Origin: Agathobaculum sp. Marseille-P7918
GTDB taxonomy: Bacteria > Bacillota > Clostridia > Oscillospirales > Butyricicoccaceae
Length of the DNA stretch: 64,000 nt
Reading direction: 5' to 3'
Assembly: GCF_900625105.1 (NCBI RefSeq)
Contig: NZ_UYYD01000005.1
Coordinates: 107,869 to 171,868 of the forward strand
The notes beneath the pieces are model-generated. The model saw nothing but the letters and a program-made list of their open reading frames with translations. It was not told the origin of the DNA and ran no database searches. This document shows, piece after piece, positions 9,407 to 17,382 of the stretch; the stretch's first letter is position 1; every line of letters begins with the position of its first letter. A program made the position numbers and the translations under genes.

Positions 9407-10072
9407 ATGGAATTACGGGAATATTTTCCCTTTTGGGATGAGATCAGTGAAGAACAGCGCGCGCGCTTGCAGCAGGCCGCTCTGCCCGCACATTTTGCGC
9501 GCGGCGAAACGCTGCATGAGGGCGGCGTGTGCACCGGCCTGATCATTGTCGTGCGCGGCCGCATCCGCGCCTATACCCTGTCCGCCGAGGGCAAGGAGCT
9601 GACGCTGTACCGTCTGCTCGAACGCGATATCTGCCTGCTGTCCGCGTCCTGCATCATGCGCGGACTGGATTTTGACGTTACGCTGACCGCCGAGACCGAC
9701 TGCGACGTGCTGGTCATCCCGGCGGAGGCATACCAGAGCGTGATGCAGCAGTCCGCTGCGGTCGCGGGCTTCACCAACGAGCTGATGGCCGCGCGGTTTT
9801 CCGACGTGATGTGGCTGATGGACCAGCTGCTCAACCACAAGCTGGACAGCCGGCTTGCGGCCTTTCTGCTGGAAGAGCGCACGCTCGAAGGCACGGACAC
9901 GATCTCGCTGACGCATGAGCGCATCGCGTCCCACCTCGGCAGCGCGCGTGAGGTGGTCACGCGCATGCTCAAGTATTTCCAGAGCGAAGGGCTGGTGCGG
10001 CTCGAGCGCGGCAGCGTGACGCTGACCGACCCCGACCGGCTGCGCGCCCTCGCGGGCGACAGCCTGCGCTGA
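9407..10072 (+). CDS. Crp/Fnr family transcription regulator
   Basis: Protein of 221 aa. Residues about 20-125 form a cyclic-nucleotide-binding-like beta barrel (GETLHEGG, GLIIVVRGRIRAYTLSAEGKELTLYRL), followed by a long dimer helix and a winged helix whose recognition region reads LTHERIASHLGSAREVVTRMLKYF. No cluster of four cysteines for an iron-sulphur centre of the Fnr type is visible, so the ligand is unknown. Start chosen at MELREYF because of the GGGAGG site; an open frame continues upstream through the promoter and is not used. Separated by 15 bases from the GDSL hydrolase, so probably co-transcribed. Confidence 0.92.
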   Translation: MELREYFPFWDEISEEQRARLQQAALPAHFARGETLHEGGVCTGLIIVVRGRIRAYTLSAEGKELTLYRLLERDICLLSASCIMRGLDFDVTLTAETDCDVLVIPAEAYQSVMQQSAAVAGFTNELMAARFSDVMWLMDQLLNHKLDSRLAAFLLEERTLEGTDTISLTHERIASHLGSAREVVTRMLKYFQSEGLVRLERGSVTLTDPDRLRALAGDSLR

Positions 10073-10087
10073 GAAAGGGGTTTCGCC

Positions 10088-10669
10088 ATGCCGAAAACCA
10101 TCCTGTGTCTGGGCGACTCCAACACCTGGGGCTATGACCCGCGCGGCGCATTCGGCGGCCGCTATCCGGCGGACGTGCGCTGGACGGCGCGGCTTGCGCA
10201 GTCCGGCGCGTGGGTTATCCACAACCTTGGGGAAAACGGGCGGGAAATCCCGCTCACGCCCTTCGCGCTCGACCTGATCGCGCGCCAGATCGACGCGCTG
10301 CGGCCAATCGACGGCATTTGCGTGCTGCTTGGCGCAAACGACCTGCTGTGCGGCGCAGCGCCCACGCAGGCGGCGGCGCGCATGGAGCGCCTGCTGGACC
10401 GGCTGGCGGATTTCCGTGTTCCTGTATTGCTGCTTGCGCCGCCGCGCTTTGCGCCCGGCGATTGGGTGCAGGATGCGCGTCTGATCGACGCTTCGGCGCA
10501 GCTAGCCGGTTATTACCGCACGCTCGCCGCCGACCGCGGCCTTGCGTTTGCCGACGCGGGCGCATGGGACATTCTGCTCTGTTTTGACGGCGTGCACTTC
10601 ACCGAAGAGGGGCACCGGCGGTTTGCGGCGCAGGCGCAGGCAGCTTTTACACAAGCCTTTGGCGCATAA
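10088..10669 (+). CDS. SGNH/GDSL-type hydrolase
   Basis: Esterase/acylhydrolase fold, 193 aa. Block I LGDSN with nucleophile Ser11, block III GAND at 82-85, block V DGVH at 167-170 supplying catalytic Asp167 and His170. No signal peptide, so cytoplasmic. Substrate cannot be told from sequence. Second gene after the Crp/Fnr regulator and followed by a strong terminator. Confidence 0.9.
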   Translation: MPKTILCLGDSNTWGYDPRGAFGGRYPADVRWTARLAQSGAWVIHNLGENGREIPLTPFALDLIARQIDALRPIDGICVLLGANDLLCGAAPTQAAARMERLLDRLADFRVPVLLLAPPRFAPGDWVQDARLIDASAQLAGYYRTLAADRGLAFADAGAWDILLCFDGVHFTEEGHRRFAAQAQAAFTQAFGA

Positions 10670-10698
10670 AAAAAGGACGGCTTTCGCCGTCTTTTTTT
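10667..10698. terminator. Bidirectional terminator between convergent genes
   Basis: GACGGC / GCCGTC with a 4-base loop, A8 on the left and T8 on the right; serves the GDSL hydrolase (plus) and the AlkA-like gene (minus). Confidence 0.88.
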
Positions 10699-11311
10699 AG
10701 TTGTCCTGCGCCGCAATTTCCCACAGATACAGTCCGGCGACCGTCGCATAAGGCGCATACCGTGCGCGATAAACCGCAAACTGTTCGCGCGTCAGCTCGT
10801 CCAACCCGTACAGGCGGCAGATGCCCTTGCGGATGCCGAAATCGTCAAACGCGAGCACGTCCGGCCGCTCGAGCGAGAAGATCAGCAGCATTTCGGCCGT
10901 CCAGCGGCCGACGCCGGGCAGCGCGGTCAGAGTGCGGATGATCTCTTCGTCGGATTTTTCCACAAGGCTGTGGATAGGCAGCGTTCCGTCCTGCACGGCG
11001 CGCGCCGCTGCCAGCATATAACCTGCCTTTCGTCCGGATAAGCCGCAGGCGCGCAGGTCATCTTCCCCTGCCGCCAGCACGGCCGCAGGCGTGATTTCGC
11101 CCAGCCGGTCGCACAGCCGCGCCCACACGGTCGCAAGCGCCTTGCCCGAGATCTGCTGCCCGGCGATCGAGTTGATGAGCGCGGCAAACAGGTCGGGGAT
11201 CACGACGCGGTCGATGTGCCCGATGCGCGCGATCGCATCGCCCAGCACCGGGTCGCGCGCCGCCAGATAATCGGTCTCAGTCGATCCGTACCAGAAAAAT
11301 TGCTGTTTCAT
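10697..11311 (-). CDS. AlkA-like DNA-3-methyladenine glycosylase (HhH-GPD)
   Basis: Removes alkylated bases in base excision repair (family knowledge). The 204-aa protein has the helix-hairpin-helix LPGVGRWTAEM at 131-141 and the catalytic aspartate in LAFDDFGIRKG (Asp157), plus the substrate-pocket segment NSIAGQQIS typical of the GPD superfamily. No C-terminal iron-sulphur cysteines, so not Nth/MutY. Start ATG 11311 has GAGGTG upstream; a GTG three codons earlier is less well placed. The start region overlaps a parS-like sequence. Confidence 0.88.
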   Translation of the reverse strand: MKQQFFWYGSTETDYLAARDPVLGDAIARIGHIDRVVIPDLFAALINSIAGQQISGKALATVWARLCDRLGEITPAAVLAAGEDDLRACGLSGRKAGYMLAAARAVQDGTLPIHSLVEKSDEEIIRTLTALPGVGRWTAEMLLIFSLERPDVLAFDDFGIRKGICRLYGLDELTREQFAVYRARYAPYATVAGLYLWEIAAQDN

Positions 11312-11319
11312 GTGAAACA
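11304..11319. promoter_or_regulatory. parS-like site at the start of the AlkA-like gene
   Basis: TGTTTCATGTGAAACA differs by one base (central C to T) from the two perfect parS sites at 15.5 kb. May be a weaker Spo0J site. It also covers the AlkA-like start codon. Confidence 0.55.
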
Positions 11320-11325
11320 CCTCAC

Positions 11326-11353
11326 AAAAAAGGGCGGGATTGTATCCCGCCCT
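11326..11353 (-). terminator. Terminator of the serS-thioesterase transcript
   Basis: Arms AGGGCGGGA and TCCCGCCCT, loop 5, followed on the minus strand by five to six T. Confidence 0.85.
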
Positions 11354-11414
11354 AAGTTTATAAAATTTTCTTCAGACGATGTAATGATTCACGCGCGGCA
11401 GCGCGTATTGTTCA

Positions 11415-11499
11415 GCCGCTCTGTGAGCGGCATCGGAAAGTCGAGCTCTGCCCGACTTTTCGATACGTCTGATTCGATCGAAAGCGTGGTTTCGATCGA
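11415..11499. repeat. Three consecutive short hairpins
   Basis: GCCGCT/AGCGGC (11415-11431), AAAGTCG/CGACTTT (11437-11459) and TCGATCGAAA/TTTCGATCGA (11474-11499) follow one another between the thioesterase stop and its terminator. They would form a structured 3' UTR. Confidence 0.55.
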
Positions 11500-11503
11500 G
11501 TGT

Positions 11504-11896
11504 TTACGCGTTCTTCTTGGCCTGTGCCTTCTGCTCAAAACGCTCCTTGCTGACGATGGCGCGCTGATGCGTGCCCTCGCCGATCAGGCCAGCTTCGTCG
11601 TAGGCCGCGACCTTGAAGGTCAGCATCTTGCCGTTCGGCGCAATCTCGGTCAGCTCGGTCTCGACGCGCACTTCCATGCCTTCGGGCGTGGCGGCGACAT
11701 GGCTGACGTTGACCAGCGTGCCGACCGTGGTCTTACCCTCTTCCAGATAGGGCGCAACGCTGCCCGCTGCGGTGTTTTCGATTGCTGCGATCATCATGGG
11801 CGTGGCGAAAACCGACACCAGACCGCTGCCGACGTTGCAGGCCAGCTTATCGTTTGTTACGACGAACTTCTGCTCGCCCTTGATACCAATTTCCAT
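11504..11896 (-). CDS. FlK-like hotdog thioesterase
   Basis: Protein of 130 aa with hotdog fold. Thr32, Glu40 and His66 have exactly the spacing of the catalytic Thr42/Glu50/His76 of fluoroacetyl-CoA thioesterase FlK, in the contexts SVFATPMM, AIENTA and VNVSHVAATP. FlK-like proteins are common in Clostridia that never meet fluoroacetate; the native substrate is unknown, an acyl-CoA being likely. Starts four bases after serS, so co-transcribed with it. Ribosome site AAAGGAAAAG lies in the end of serS. Confidence 0.85.
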   Translation of the reverse strand: MEIGIKGEQKFVVTNDKLACNVGSGLVSVFATPMMIAAIENTAAGSVAPYLEEGKTTVGTLVNVSHVAATPEGMEVRVETELTEIAPNGKMLTFKVAAYDEAGLIGEGTHQRAIVSKERFEQKAQAKKNA

Positions 11897-11900
11897 ATTT

Positions 11901-13199
11901 TTACTTTTCCTTTCTGCGGATCTCGGTCATGCCGCCCATGTACGGCTGGAGCACCTTCGGGATGGCAACCGAGCCGTCCTCACGCAGGTTGTTTTCCAGG
12001 AAGGCGATCAGCATGCGCGGGGGCGCAACGACCGTGTTGTTCAGCGTGTGCGCGAAGTACAGTTCCTTCGGGTTTTCCTTGCTGCGCACGCGGATGCCCA
12101 GACGGCGCGCCTGTGCGTCGCCCAGGTTGGAGCACGAGCCGACCTCGAAGTACTTCTTCTGGCGCGGCGACCATGCCTCTACGTCGCAGGACTTGACCTT
12201 CAGGTCAGCCAGATCGCCCGAGCAGCACTCGAGCGTGCGCACCGGAATATCCAGCGTGCGGAAGAAATCAACCGTGTTGTTCCAGAGTTTATCATACCAC
12301 ATCTTGGAATCTTCCGGCTTGCAGACGACAACCATCTCCTGCTTCTCGAACTGATGGATGCGGTACACGCCGCGCTCCTCAATGCCATGCGCGCCGACTT
12401 CCTTGCGGAAGCAGGGCGAATAGCTGGTCAGGGTCTGCGGCAGGGTGTCCTCATCGTTGATGGTGTCGATGAACTTGCCGATCATCGAGTGCTCGGAGGT
12501 GCCGATCAGGTACAGGTCCTCGCCCTCGATCTTGTACATCATGTTCTCCATTTCCTTGAAGGACATAACGCCCTTAACCACATCGCCATGGATCATGAAC
12601 GGCGGGATATAGTAGGTGAAGCCACGGTCGATCATGAAGTCACGCGCATAGGACAGGATGGACGAATGCAGGCGTGCGATGTCGCCCTTGAGGTAGTAGA
12701 AGCCGTTGCCCGAGGTGCGGCGCGCAGCGTCCAGATCGATGCCGTCAAACGACTCCATGATGTCAACGTGATACGGAATTTCATAATCCGGAACGTACGG
12801 ATCGCCGAACTTCTCCAGCTCGACGTTCTCGGAATCGTCCTTGCCGATCGGAACCGAGGGGTCGATGATGTTCGGAATGACCATCATGCGGCTCTTGACC
12901 TCTTCTGCGTAGGTCTTTTCGTCCGCTTCCAGCTGCTCCATCTCGTCGGCCATGGCCTTGACCTCGGCCTTGATCTTCTCGGCCTCGTCCTTCTGACCCT
13001 TGGCCATCAGGCCGCCGATCTCCTTGGACTTCTTGTTGCGCTGCGCGCGCAGCTCGTCGCAGCGGGTCTTGGCTGCACGGTACTTGGCGTCAAACTCGAT
13101 GACCTCATCGACCATCGGCAGCTTTTCGTCCTGGAACTTTTTCTTGATGTTTTCCTTGACCGCGTCCGGGTTCTGACGGACAAATTTGATATCCAGCAT
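11901..13199 (-). CDS. serS: Seryl-tRNA synthetase
   Basis: Class II synthetase charging tRNA-Ser; 432 aa, normal length. N-terminal antiparallel coiled coil (about residues 30-105), motif 2 around SPCFRKEVGAHG, motif 3 NNTVVAPPRMLIAFLENN. Ribosome site GAAGGAG. The gap to the upstream gene is only 28 bases, so there is no room for a T-box leader directly before it; transcription probably comes from the parA-parB side. Confidence 0.97.
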   Translation of the reverse strand: MLDIKFVRQNPDAVKENIKKKFQDEKLPMVDEVIEFDAKYRAAKTRCDELRAQRNKKSKEIGGLMAKGQKDEAEKIKAEVKAMADEMEQLEADEKTYAEEVKSRMMVIPNIIDPSVPIGKDDSENVELEKFGDPYVPDYEIPYHVDIMESFDGIDLDAARRTSGNGFYYLKGDIARLHSSILSYARDFMIDRGFTYYIPPFMIHGDVVKGVMSFKEMENMMYKIEGEDLYLIGTSEHSMIGKFIDTINDEDTLPQTLTSYSPCFRKEVGAHGIEERGVYRIHQFEKQEMVVVCKPEDSKMWYDKLWNNTVDFFRTLDIPVRTLECCSGDLADLKVKSCDVEAWSPRQKKYFEVGSCSNLGDAQARRLGIRVRSKENPKELYFAHTLNNTVVAPPRMLIAFLENNLREDGSVAIPKVLQPYMGGMTEIRRKEK

Positions 13200-13227
13200 G
13201 TTTTTCTTCTCCTTCTATATCCTTATA

Positions 13228-13767
13228 TTATTTTTCTTCGCTATCCTGGCTATCCATCTGCTGCTGCACGGCCTCGAACAGCTTGTTGATATCCGCATCA
13301 AAGCTGTCCTCGGTGTTGCCGAGCAGACGATCTTTGCCGTATTTCTGCACCAGTTCGTCATACGCCTGCTTGGCGTCCGACAGATTGTCCGCCAGCAGCT
13401 GCGCGTTGATGCGCGCCAGAAGCGCGTAGACATCGCGCTCTTCCATGCGCTGCTCGGTGGCGCCGACAACGTCGGTTTCCGCCAGCTCGGTATCCAGCAC
13501 TTCGCGCACCTTATTAAGCGCGGCGCTCTGCGCATCGAACTGTGCCTGCAAATCTTCCACTTTTTGGGTGGCGCCCTGCGCGACCGTCTGCTGCTCGTTG
13601 AGCTGGTCGGTCAGCGTGTCGAGCTGCCGGTCGGCGCGCGCCTGCGCTACATAGCTGATCAAAATAAGTGCGATCGCCACTGAAAACAGGCCGACGATAT
13701 AAAACGTCAACGTGGTGCGGCTGAGTTTTTTCTCCGGCTTGGGCTCGGGCTTTTTCTTTTCCTCCAT
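13228..13767 (-). CDS. Single-pass membrane protein with coiled coil
   Basis: Unrecognised 179-aa protein. Lysine/proline-rich cytoplasmic N-terminus (1-20), one TM segment at about 21-43 (LTFYIVGLFSVAIALILISY), then a predicted coiled coil (about 45-95) and an acidic helical C-terminus outside the membrane. It lies between parB and serS in the same direction, with the ribosome site AGGAGG 12 bases after parB, so it is in the par operon. A role at the envelope or divisome is possible, but nothing in the sequence proves it. Confidence 0.75.
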   Translation of the reverse strand: MEEKKKPEPKPEKKLSRTTLTFYIVGLFSVAIALILISYVAQARADRQLDTLTDQLNEQQTVAQGATQKVEDLQAQFDAQSAALNKVREVLDTELAETDVVGATEQRMEERDVYALLARINAQLLADNLSDAKQAYDELVQKYGKDRLLGNTEDSFDADINKLFEAVQQQMDSQDSEEK

Positions 13768-13779
13768 GGCGGTTCCTCC

Positions 13780-14652
13780 TTATACGCGCAGGCCGCGCAG
13801 CGCTTCGATCAGGCGTTCCAGATCGTCTGCGCCGTAGTATTCCAGCGAAAGCGTACCGCTGTTTTTGCCCTGTTCGATGCTGATTTTACGGCCGAGCACG
13901 CTTTCCAGCTCTTTTTCGACCTCCGCGACATAATCCACGGAAAATCCTTCGGGCTGCGGCTTGGGTGCCGGCTTTTTGTTCAGGCGCTTGGCAAGCGATT
14001 CCGCCTGCCGCACGCTCATGCCGACCATCTGCTTGGCCGCGTCCACGCGCTTGTCCTCTTCCGCTACCGAAAGCACGGCGCGTGCATGACCGCCGGACAG
14101 CTTGCCTTCTGCAACCATGGTGCGCACCTCGTCGGGCAGCGCGAGCAAACGCAAGGCGTTTGCCACCGCCGGGCGGGATTTGACCACGCGATGGGCGACT
14201 TCTTCCTGCGTCATGCCGAACTGGCGCATCAACAGGTCATAGCCCTCGGCTTCTTCGATCGGGTTGAGGTCCTGTCGCTGCAAATTCTCGATCAGCGCCA
14301 GCTCCATGACCTCGTTTTCCTTGGCTTCCAGCACCATGGCGGGAATCTCCTTGAGTCCTGCCAGACGCGCGGCGCGCCATCGGCGCTCGCCTGCAATGAT
14401 CTGGTAATAACCCGCCTTGTCACCCGGCCGCACGGTGATCGGTGTGATCACGCCGTGCAAACGGATGCTTTCTGCCAGCTCTTCCAGCGCTTCCTGGTCA
14501 AATTTTTTACGGGGCTGATTGGGGTTCGGCTCGATTTTGGACAGTGCGATCTGCGAAACGCTGTCGGTTGCCCCCGCAGCACTCAAATCGGTCGCATCCG
14601 CGCCGAACAGGTTGGACAGGCCGCCGCCCAGCCCTTTTTTGCTTGACGCCAT
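13780..14652 (-). CDS. parB: ParB/Spo0J chromosome partition protein
   Basis: CTP-dependent sliding clamp that loads at parS and recruits SMC. The 290-aa protein has the N-terminal ParA-interacting tail (MASSKKGLGGGLSNLFG), the ParB nuclease-like CTPase domain with NPNQPRKKF and AGERRWRAARLAG, the HTH (MTQEEVAHRVVKSRPAVANALRLL segment) and a C-terminal dimer domain. Its start shares one base with the parA stop (TGATG). Distinguished from the second paralogue (noc) by its partnership with parA. Confidence 0.95.
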   Translation of the reverse strand: MASSKKGLGGGLSNLFGADATDLSAAGATDSVSQIALSKIEPNPNQPRKKFDQEALEELAESIRLHGVITPITVRPGDKAGYYQIIAGERRWRAARLAGLKEIPAMVLEAKENEVMELALIENLQRQDLNPIEEAEGYDLLMRQFGMTQEEVAHRVVKSRPAVANALRLLALPDEVRTMVAEGKLSGGHARAVLSVAEEDKRVDAAKQMVGMSVRQAESLAKRLNKKPAPKPQPEGFSVDYVAEVEKELESVLGRKISIEQGKNSGTLSLEYYGADDLERLIEALRGLRV

Positions 14653-15428
14653 CAGCCTCTCCCCTTTCTCTCTGACTTTCTCAGTATTTCATCCGCGAGA
14701 GACAAATATGCCTCCGCACCGCGGCACATCCGGTCGTAATCCGTAATCGGCTTGCCGTGGCTGGGCGCTTCGCTCAGGCGCACATTGCGCGGCACGACCG
14801 ACGAGAACACTTCGCCCGGGAAGTGCTTTTTGACTTCCTCGACCACCTGAATGGACAGGTTGGTGCGGCCGTCAAACATGGTCAGCAGCACGCCTTCCAG
14901 CTCGAGCGACGGATTCATGGACTTTTTCACCATGCGAACGGTCGTCATCAGCTGGCTCAGGCCTTCCAGCGCGTAGTATTCGCACTGGAGCGGCACCAGA
15001 AAGCTGTCGGCCGCGCACAGGCAGTTGAGCGTCAGCAGACCGAGCGACGGCGGACAATCGATGAAGATGTAGTCATAGTCGTCGCGCACGCGGTCGAGCA
15101 CGCCTTTGAGACGGTTTTCGCGGTTGTCCATGGCGATCAGATCGAGTTCGGCGCCCGCCAGATTGACATTGGCACCGATCAGATCCACCCATTTGGTGGA
15201 TACGATGGCGCTTTTCACGTCCGGTTCGTCCGCCACGATCAGATCATAGATCGAGGTTTCGAGCGAGCGCGGGTCTACGCCGAAGCCCGAGGTGGCATTG
15301 CCCTGCGGATCGAAATCACACAGCAGCATGCGTTTGCCGCGTTCATAGAGCGCTGCCGCCAGATTGATGGCTGTGGTGGTTTTCCCTACGCCGCCTTTTT
15401 GGTTGGCGAACGCGATAATTTTCCCCAT
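14652..15428 (-). CDS. parA: ParA/Soj partition ATPase
   Basis: Walker ATPase that forms DNA-bound dimers and, with Spo0J, controls origin segregation and DnaA activity. 258 aa; deviant Walker A KGGVGKTT at residues 11-18 (MGKIIAFANQKGGVGKTT), switch DCPPSLG, and Walker B-like LLCDFDPQGNAT. First gene of parA-parB-membrane protein-serS-thioesterase. Confidence 0.96.
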   Translation of the reverse strand: MGKIIAFANQKGGVGKTTTAINLAAALYERGKRMLLCDFDPQGNATSGFGVDPRSLETSIYDLIVADEPDVKSAIVSTKWVDLIGANVNLAGAELDLIAMDNRENRLKGVLDRVRDDYDYIFIDCPPSLGLLTLNCLCAADSFLVPLQCEYYALEGLSQLMTTVRMVKKSMNPSLELEGVLLTMFDGRTNLSIQVVEEVKKHFPGEVFSSVVPRNVRLSEAPSHGKPITDYDRMCRGAEAYLSLADEILRKSERKGRG

Positions 15429-15470
15429 ATCTGGTTCCCTCTTATCTTTGGTTATTTTCCTACGGGTTTC

Positions 15471-15499
15471 ATTATATCACACCCTTGTTGGAATGCAAA
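15471..15499 (-). promoter_or_regulatory. parA promoter
   Basis: TTTGCA (15494-15499), 17-base spacer, TATAAT (15471-15476); 25 bases from the nearer parS. Confidence 0.65.
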
Positions 15500-15523
15500 G
15501 CAAATCGCTTAAATTTTCTGGTT

Positions 15524-15539
15524 TGTTTCACGTGAAACA
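15524..15539. promoter_or_regulatory. parS site 1
   Basis: Perfect 16-bp palindrome TGTTTCACGTGAAACA, matching the bacterial parS consensus. Lies just upstream of the parA promoter. Confidence 0.93.
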
Positions 15540-15541
15540 TC

Positions 15542-15566
15542 AAAAAGAGCTGCCTTGCGGCAGCTC
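15542..15566 (-). terminator. noc terminator, located between the two parS sites
   Basis: GAGCTGCC / GGCAGCTC with a 4-base loop and five T on the minus strand. Confidence 0.85.
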
Positions 15567-15582
15567 CCCTTGCCGGGCCTTA

Positions 15583-15598
15583 TGTTTCACGTGAAACA
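15583..15598. promoter_or_regulatory. parS site 2
   Basis: A second perfect TGTTTCACGTGAAACA, 59 bases from the first and 25 bases beyond the noc stop codon. Confidence 0.93.
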
Positions 15599-15623
15599 TT
15601 GCCCTGCTGTATATAAAAATGCA

Positions 15624-16445
15624 CTATGCGCGTGCATGCGGAATCTGGATGGTCAGTGTCAGACAATCGTCGTCCTCGGTCTGATCGACCGTCGCGCCAA
15701 TGCCGGCATCCACCATCACGCCAACCGCGCGGTTGAGCGTGTTGAGGAAAAAGCGCACATCCTTAATCAAACGCACGACCTTGCGCTCACCGGTCGGCGG
15801 CGCTTCCTCCTCCTTGAGCAGCGCGTCGATGTACTGCTCCGACCGGCTGACATTCAGATCATGCTCAATGATGTACTTGGTCGCATTGATGCGGTCAACC
15901 TCATTGTCCAGCCGTAGCAGACAGCGCGCATGCCGCTCGGTCAGATTTGCGCTGCGGATCATCTCCATGTTCTGCGGCGACAGGCGCAGCAGGCGCAGCT
16001 TGTTCGCGACCGCCGACTGTGTCTTGCCGACCTTGCGCGCGGCTTCCTCCTGCGTCAGGCCGTACTGGTCGATCAGCCGCTTGAAGCCCTCCGCTTCCTC
16101 AAAGAAGTCCAGATCGCGGCGCTGCAAATTTTCCACCAGCGCGATCGCGGACGAGTCCTCATTGTCCGCCGCAATCACCAGACAGGGCACATCGTTCAGC
16201 CCTGCCACGCGTGCCGCACGCAGCCGCCGCTCCCCCGCGACCAGCTCATACCCGCCGCCCGGTGCGCGCCGCACGGTCAACGGGTTGAGCACACCGTACT
16301 GCCGGATACTCTCCGCCAGCTGCGCGATCGCCTCCGGGTCGAAATACTTGCGCGGCTGGTTGGGATTGCGCACAATATCACTCACCCGTACCCGCCGTAG
16401 CGTCCGGTCCTCTTTTCCTGTCACCAACGTCAAAACCGACATCAT
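15624..16445 (-). CDS. noc: Noc, nucleoid occlusion protein (ParB paralogue)
   Basis: 273-aa ParB-family protein. Has NPNQPRKYF, AGERRLRAARVAG and an HTH (LTQEEAARKVGKTQSAVANKLRLL). It lacks the ParA-interacting N-terminal tail of the neighbouring parB, and it sits next to rsmG-mnmG, the Firmicutes position of noc. In Bacillus Noc binds its own sites and the membrane to block division over the chromosome. Start ATG 16445 is six bases from AAGGAGGA; a second ATG follows directly. Whether this copy recognises Noc sites or parS cannot be told by eye. Confidence 0.88.
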   Translation of the reverse strand: MMSVLTLVTGKEDRTLRRVRVSDIVRNPNQPRKYFDPEAIAQLAESIRQYGVLNPLTVRRAPGGGYELVAGERRLRAARVAGLNDVPCLVIAADNEDSSAIALVENLQRRDLDFFEEAEGFKRLIDQYGLTQEEAARKVGKTQSAVANKLRLLRLSPQNMEMIRSANLTERHARCLLRLDNEVDRINATKYIIEHDLNVSRSEQYIDALLKEEEAPPTGERKVVRLIKDVRFFLNTLNRAVGVMVDAGIGATVDQTEDDDCLTLTIQIPHARA

Positions 16446-16619
16446 GTCATCTCCTCCTTGTGCTGTCAAACCGCCGGAACACCGTGTCGGTTCGTCCTTC
16501 GGTAATAGATTACCATATTATTACAGTTTGGCAAGCAAAATCGACCGCAAAACCTGCCTGTTTCGACACGCATTTGTCATTTCCTTCCAGAAATCACACA
16601 TTTCCATGCATTTTCGGAC

Positions 16620-16654
16620 AAAAAATAACCCTCTGTAATTTCCATACAGAGGGT
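16620..16654 (-). terminator. Terminator after rsmG
   Basis: Arms ACCCTCTGTA and TACAGAGGGT with a 7-base loop, then TATTTTTT on the minus strand. Confidence 0.85.
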
Positions 16655-16677
16655 AAACAGATTGTATTGTTTTCGAC

Positions 16678-17382
16678 TCAAAGCGGATCGGTCTGAATTT
16701 TTTTGAAGCGGCGCGGATACTGCGCCGGCGTGTCCGCGGTCTTTTGCAGACGCACCAGCACACGCTCCACCCCGTCATGCGGCACGGTGTAGCGCAGCAG
16801 CTCGGCCGAAGGCGCGCCCAGCACGGAAAACGCATGCGACGCCGCGCGGACTTCATCCATGCAGTCGGCCGCCTTCATCGCATAGAACACGCCGCCCGTC
16901 TTGACCATCGGGATGGTCAGCTCGCTCAGCATGCGCAGATCCGCGACCGCGCGCGACACCGCAACGTCAAACGACGCGCGATGCAGCGACGCAAATTCCT
17001 CGGCGCGCGCGTGCACCGGCATGACGTTGGCAATGTCCAGCGCTTCCGCGACCTCGCGCAAAAAGTCGATGCGCTTGCGCTGCGCGTCCAGCAGCGTGAA
17101 CTGCGCGCCCGGACACAGGATCGCCAGCGGCAAACCGGGAAAACCCGCACCCGTGCCGACGTCCAGCACGGTCTGCCCTTCCCGGATATACGGCGCAAGC
17201 GACGCACAGTCGAGAAAATGCCGCGTGACCACCTCGCTCGGCTCGGTGACTGCGGTCAGGTTCATCACTTTGTTTTTCTCGAGCAACAGATCGCAGTACC
17301 GCAGCAATTTATCCACAGCTTGGGGACAATCCGCGTGGATGATCTGCTGCAAGCCGGTCACCAAAAGCTCATATGCCGTCAT
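16678..17382 (-). CDS. rsmG: RsmG, 16S rRNA G527 methyltransferase
   Basis: SAM-dependent N7 methylation of G527 in 16S rRNA. 234 aa; SAM motif [17 protein letters not shown], followed by [13 protein letters not shown] and [11 protein letters not shown], all typical. ATG overlaps the mnmG stop by four bases, so the two are translationally coupled. Confidence 0.96.
   Translation of the reverse strand: MTAYELLVTGLQQIIHADCPQAVDKLLRYCDLLLEKNKVMNLTAVTEPSEVVTRHFLDCASLAPYIREGQTVLDVGTGAGFPGLPLAILCPGAQFTLLDAQRKRIDFLREVAEALDIANVMPVHARAEEFASLHRASFDVAVSRAVADLRMLSELTIPMVKTGGVFYAMKAADCMDEVRAASHAFSVLGAPSAELLRYTVPHDGVERVLVRLQKTADTPAQYPRRFKKIQTDPL

Noticed and set aside
13200..13227. T-box leader before serS
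   Set aside because: Only 28 bases separate serS from the upstream gene; no room for a T-box.
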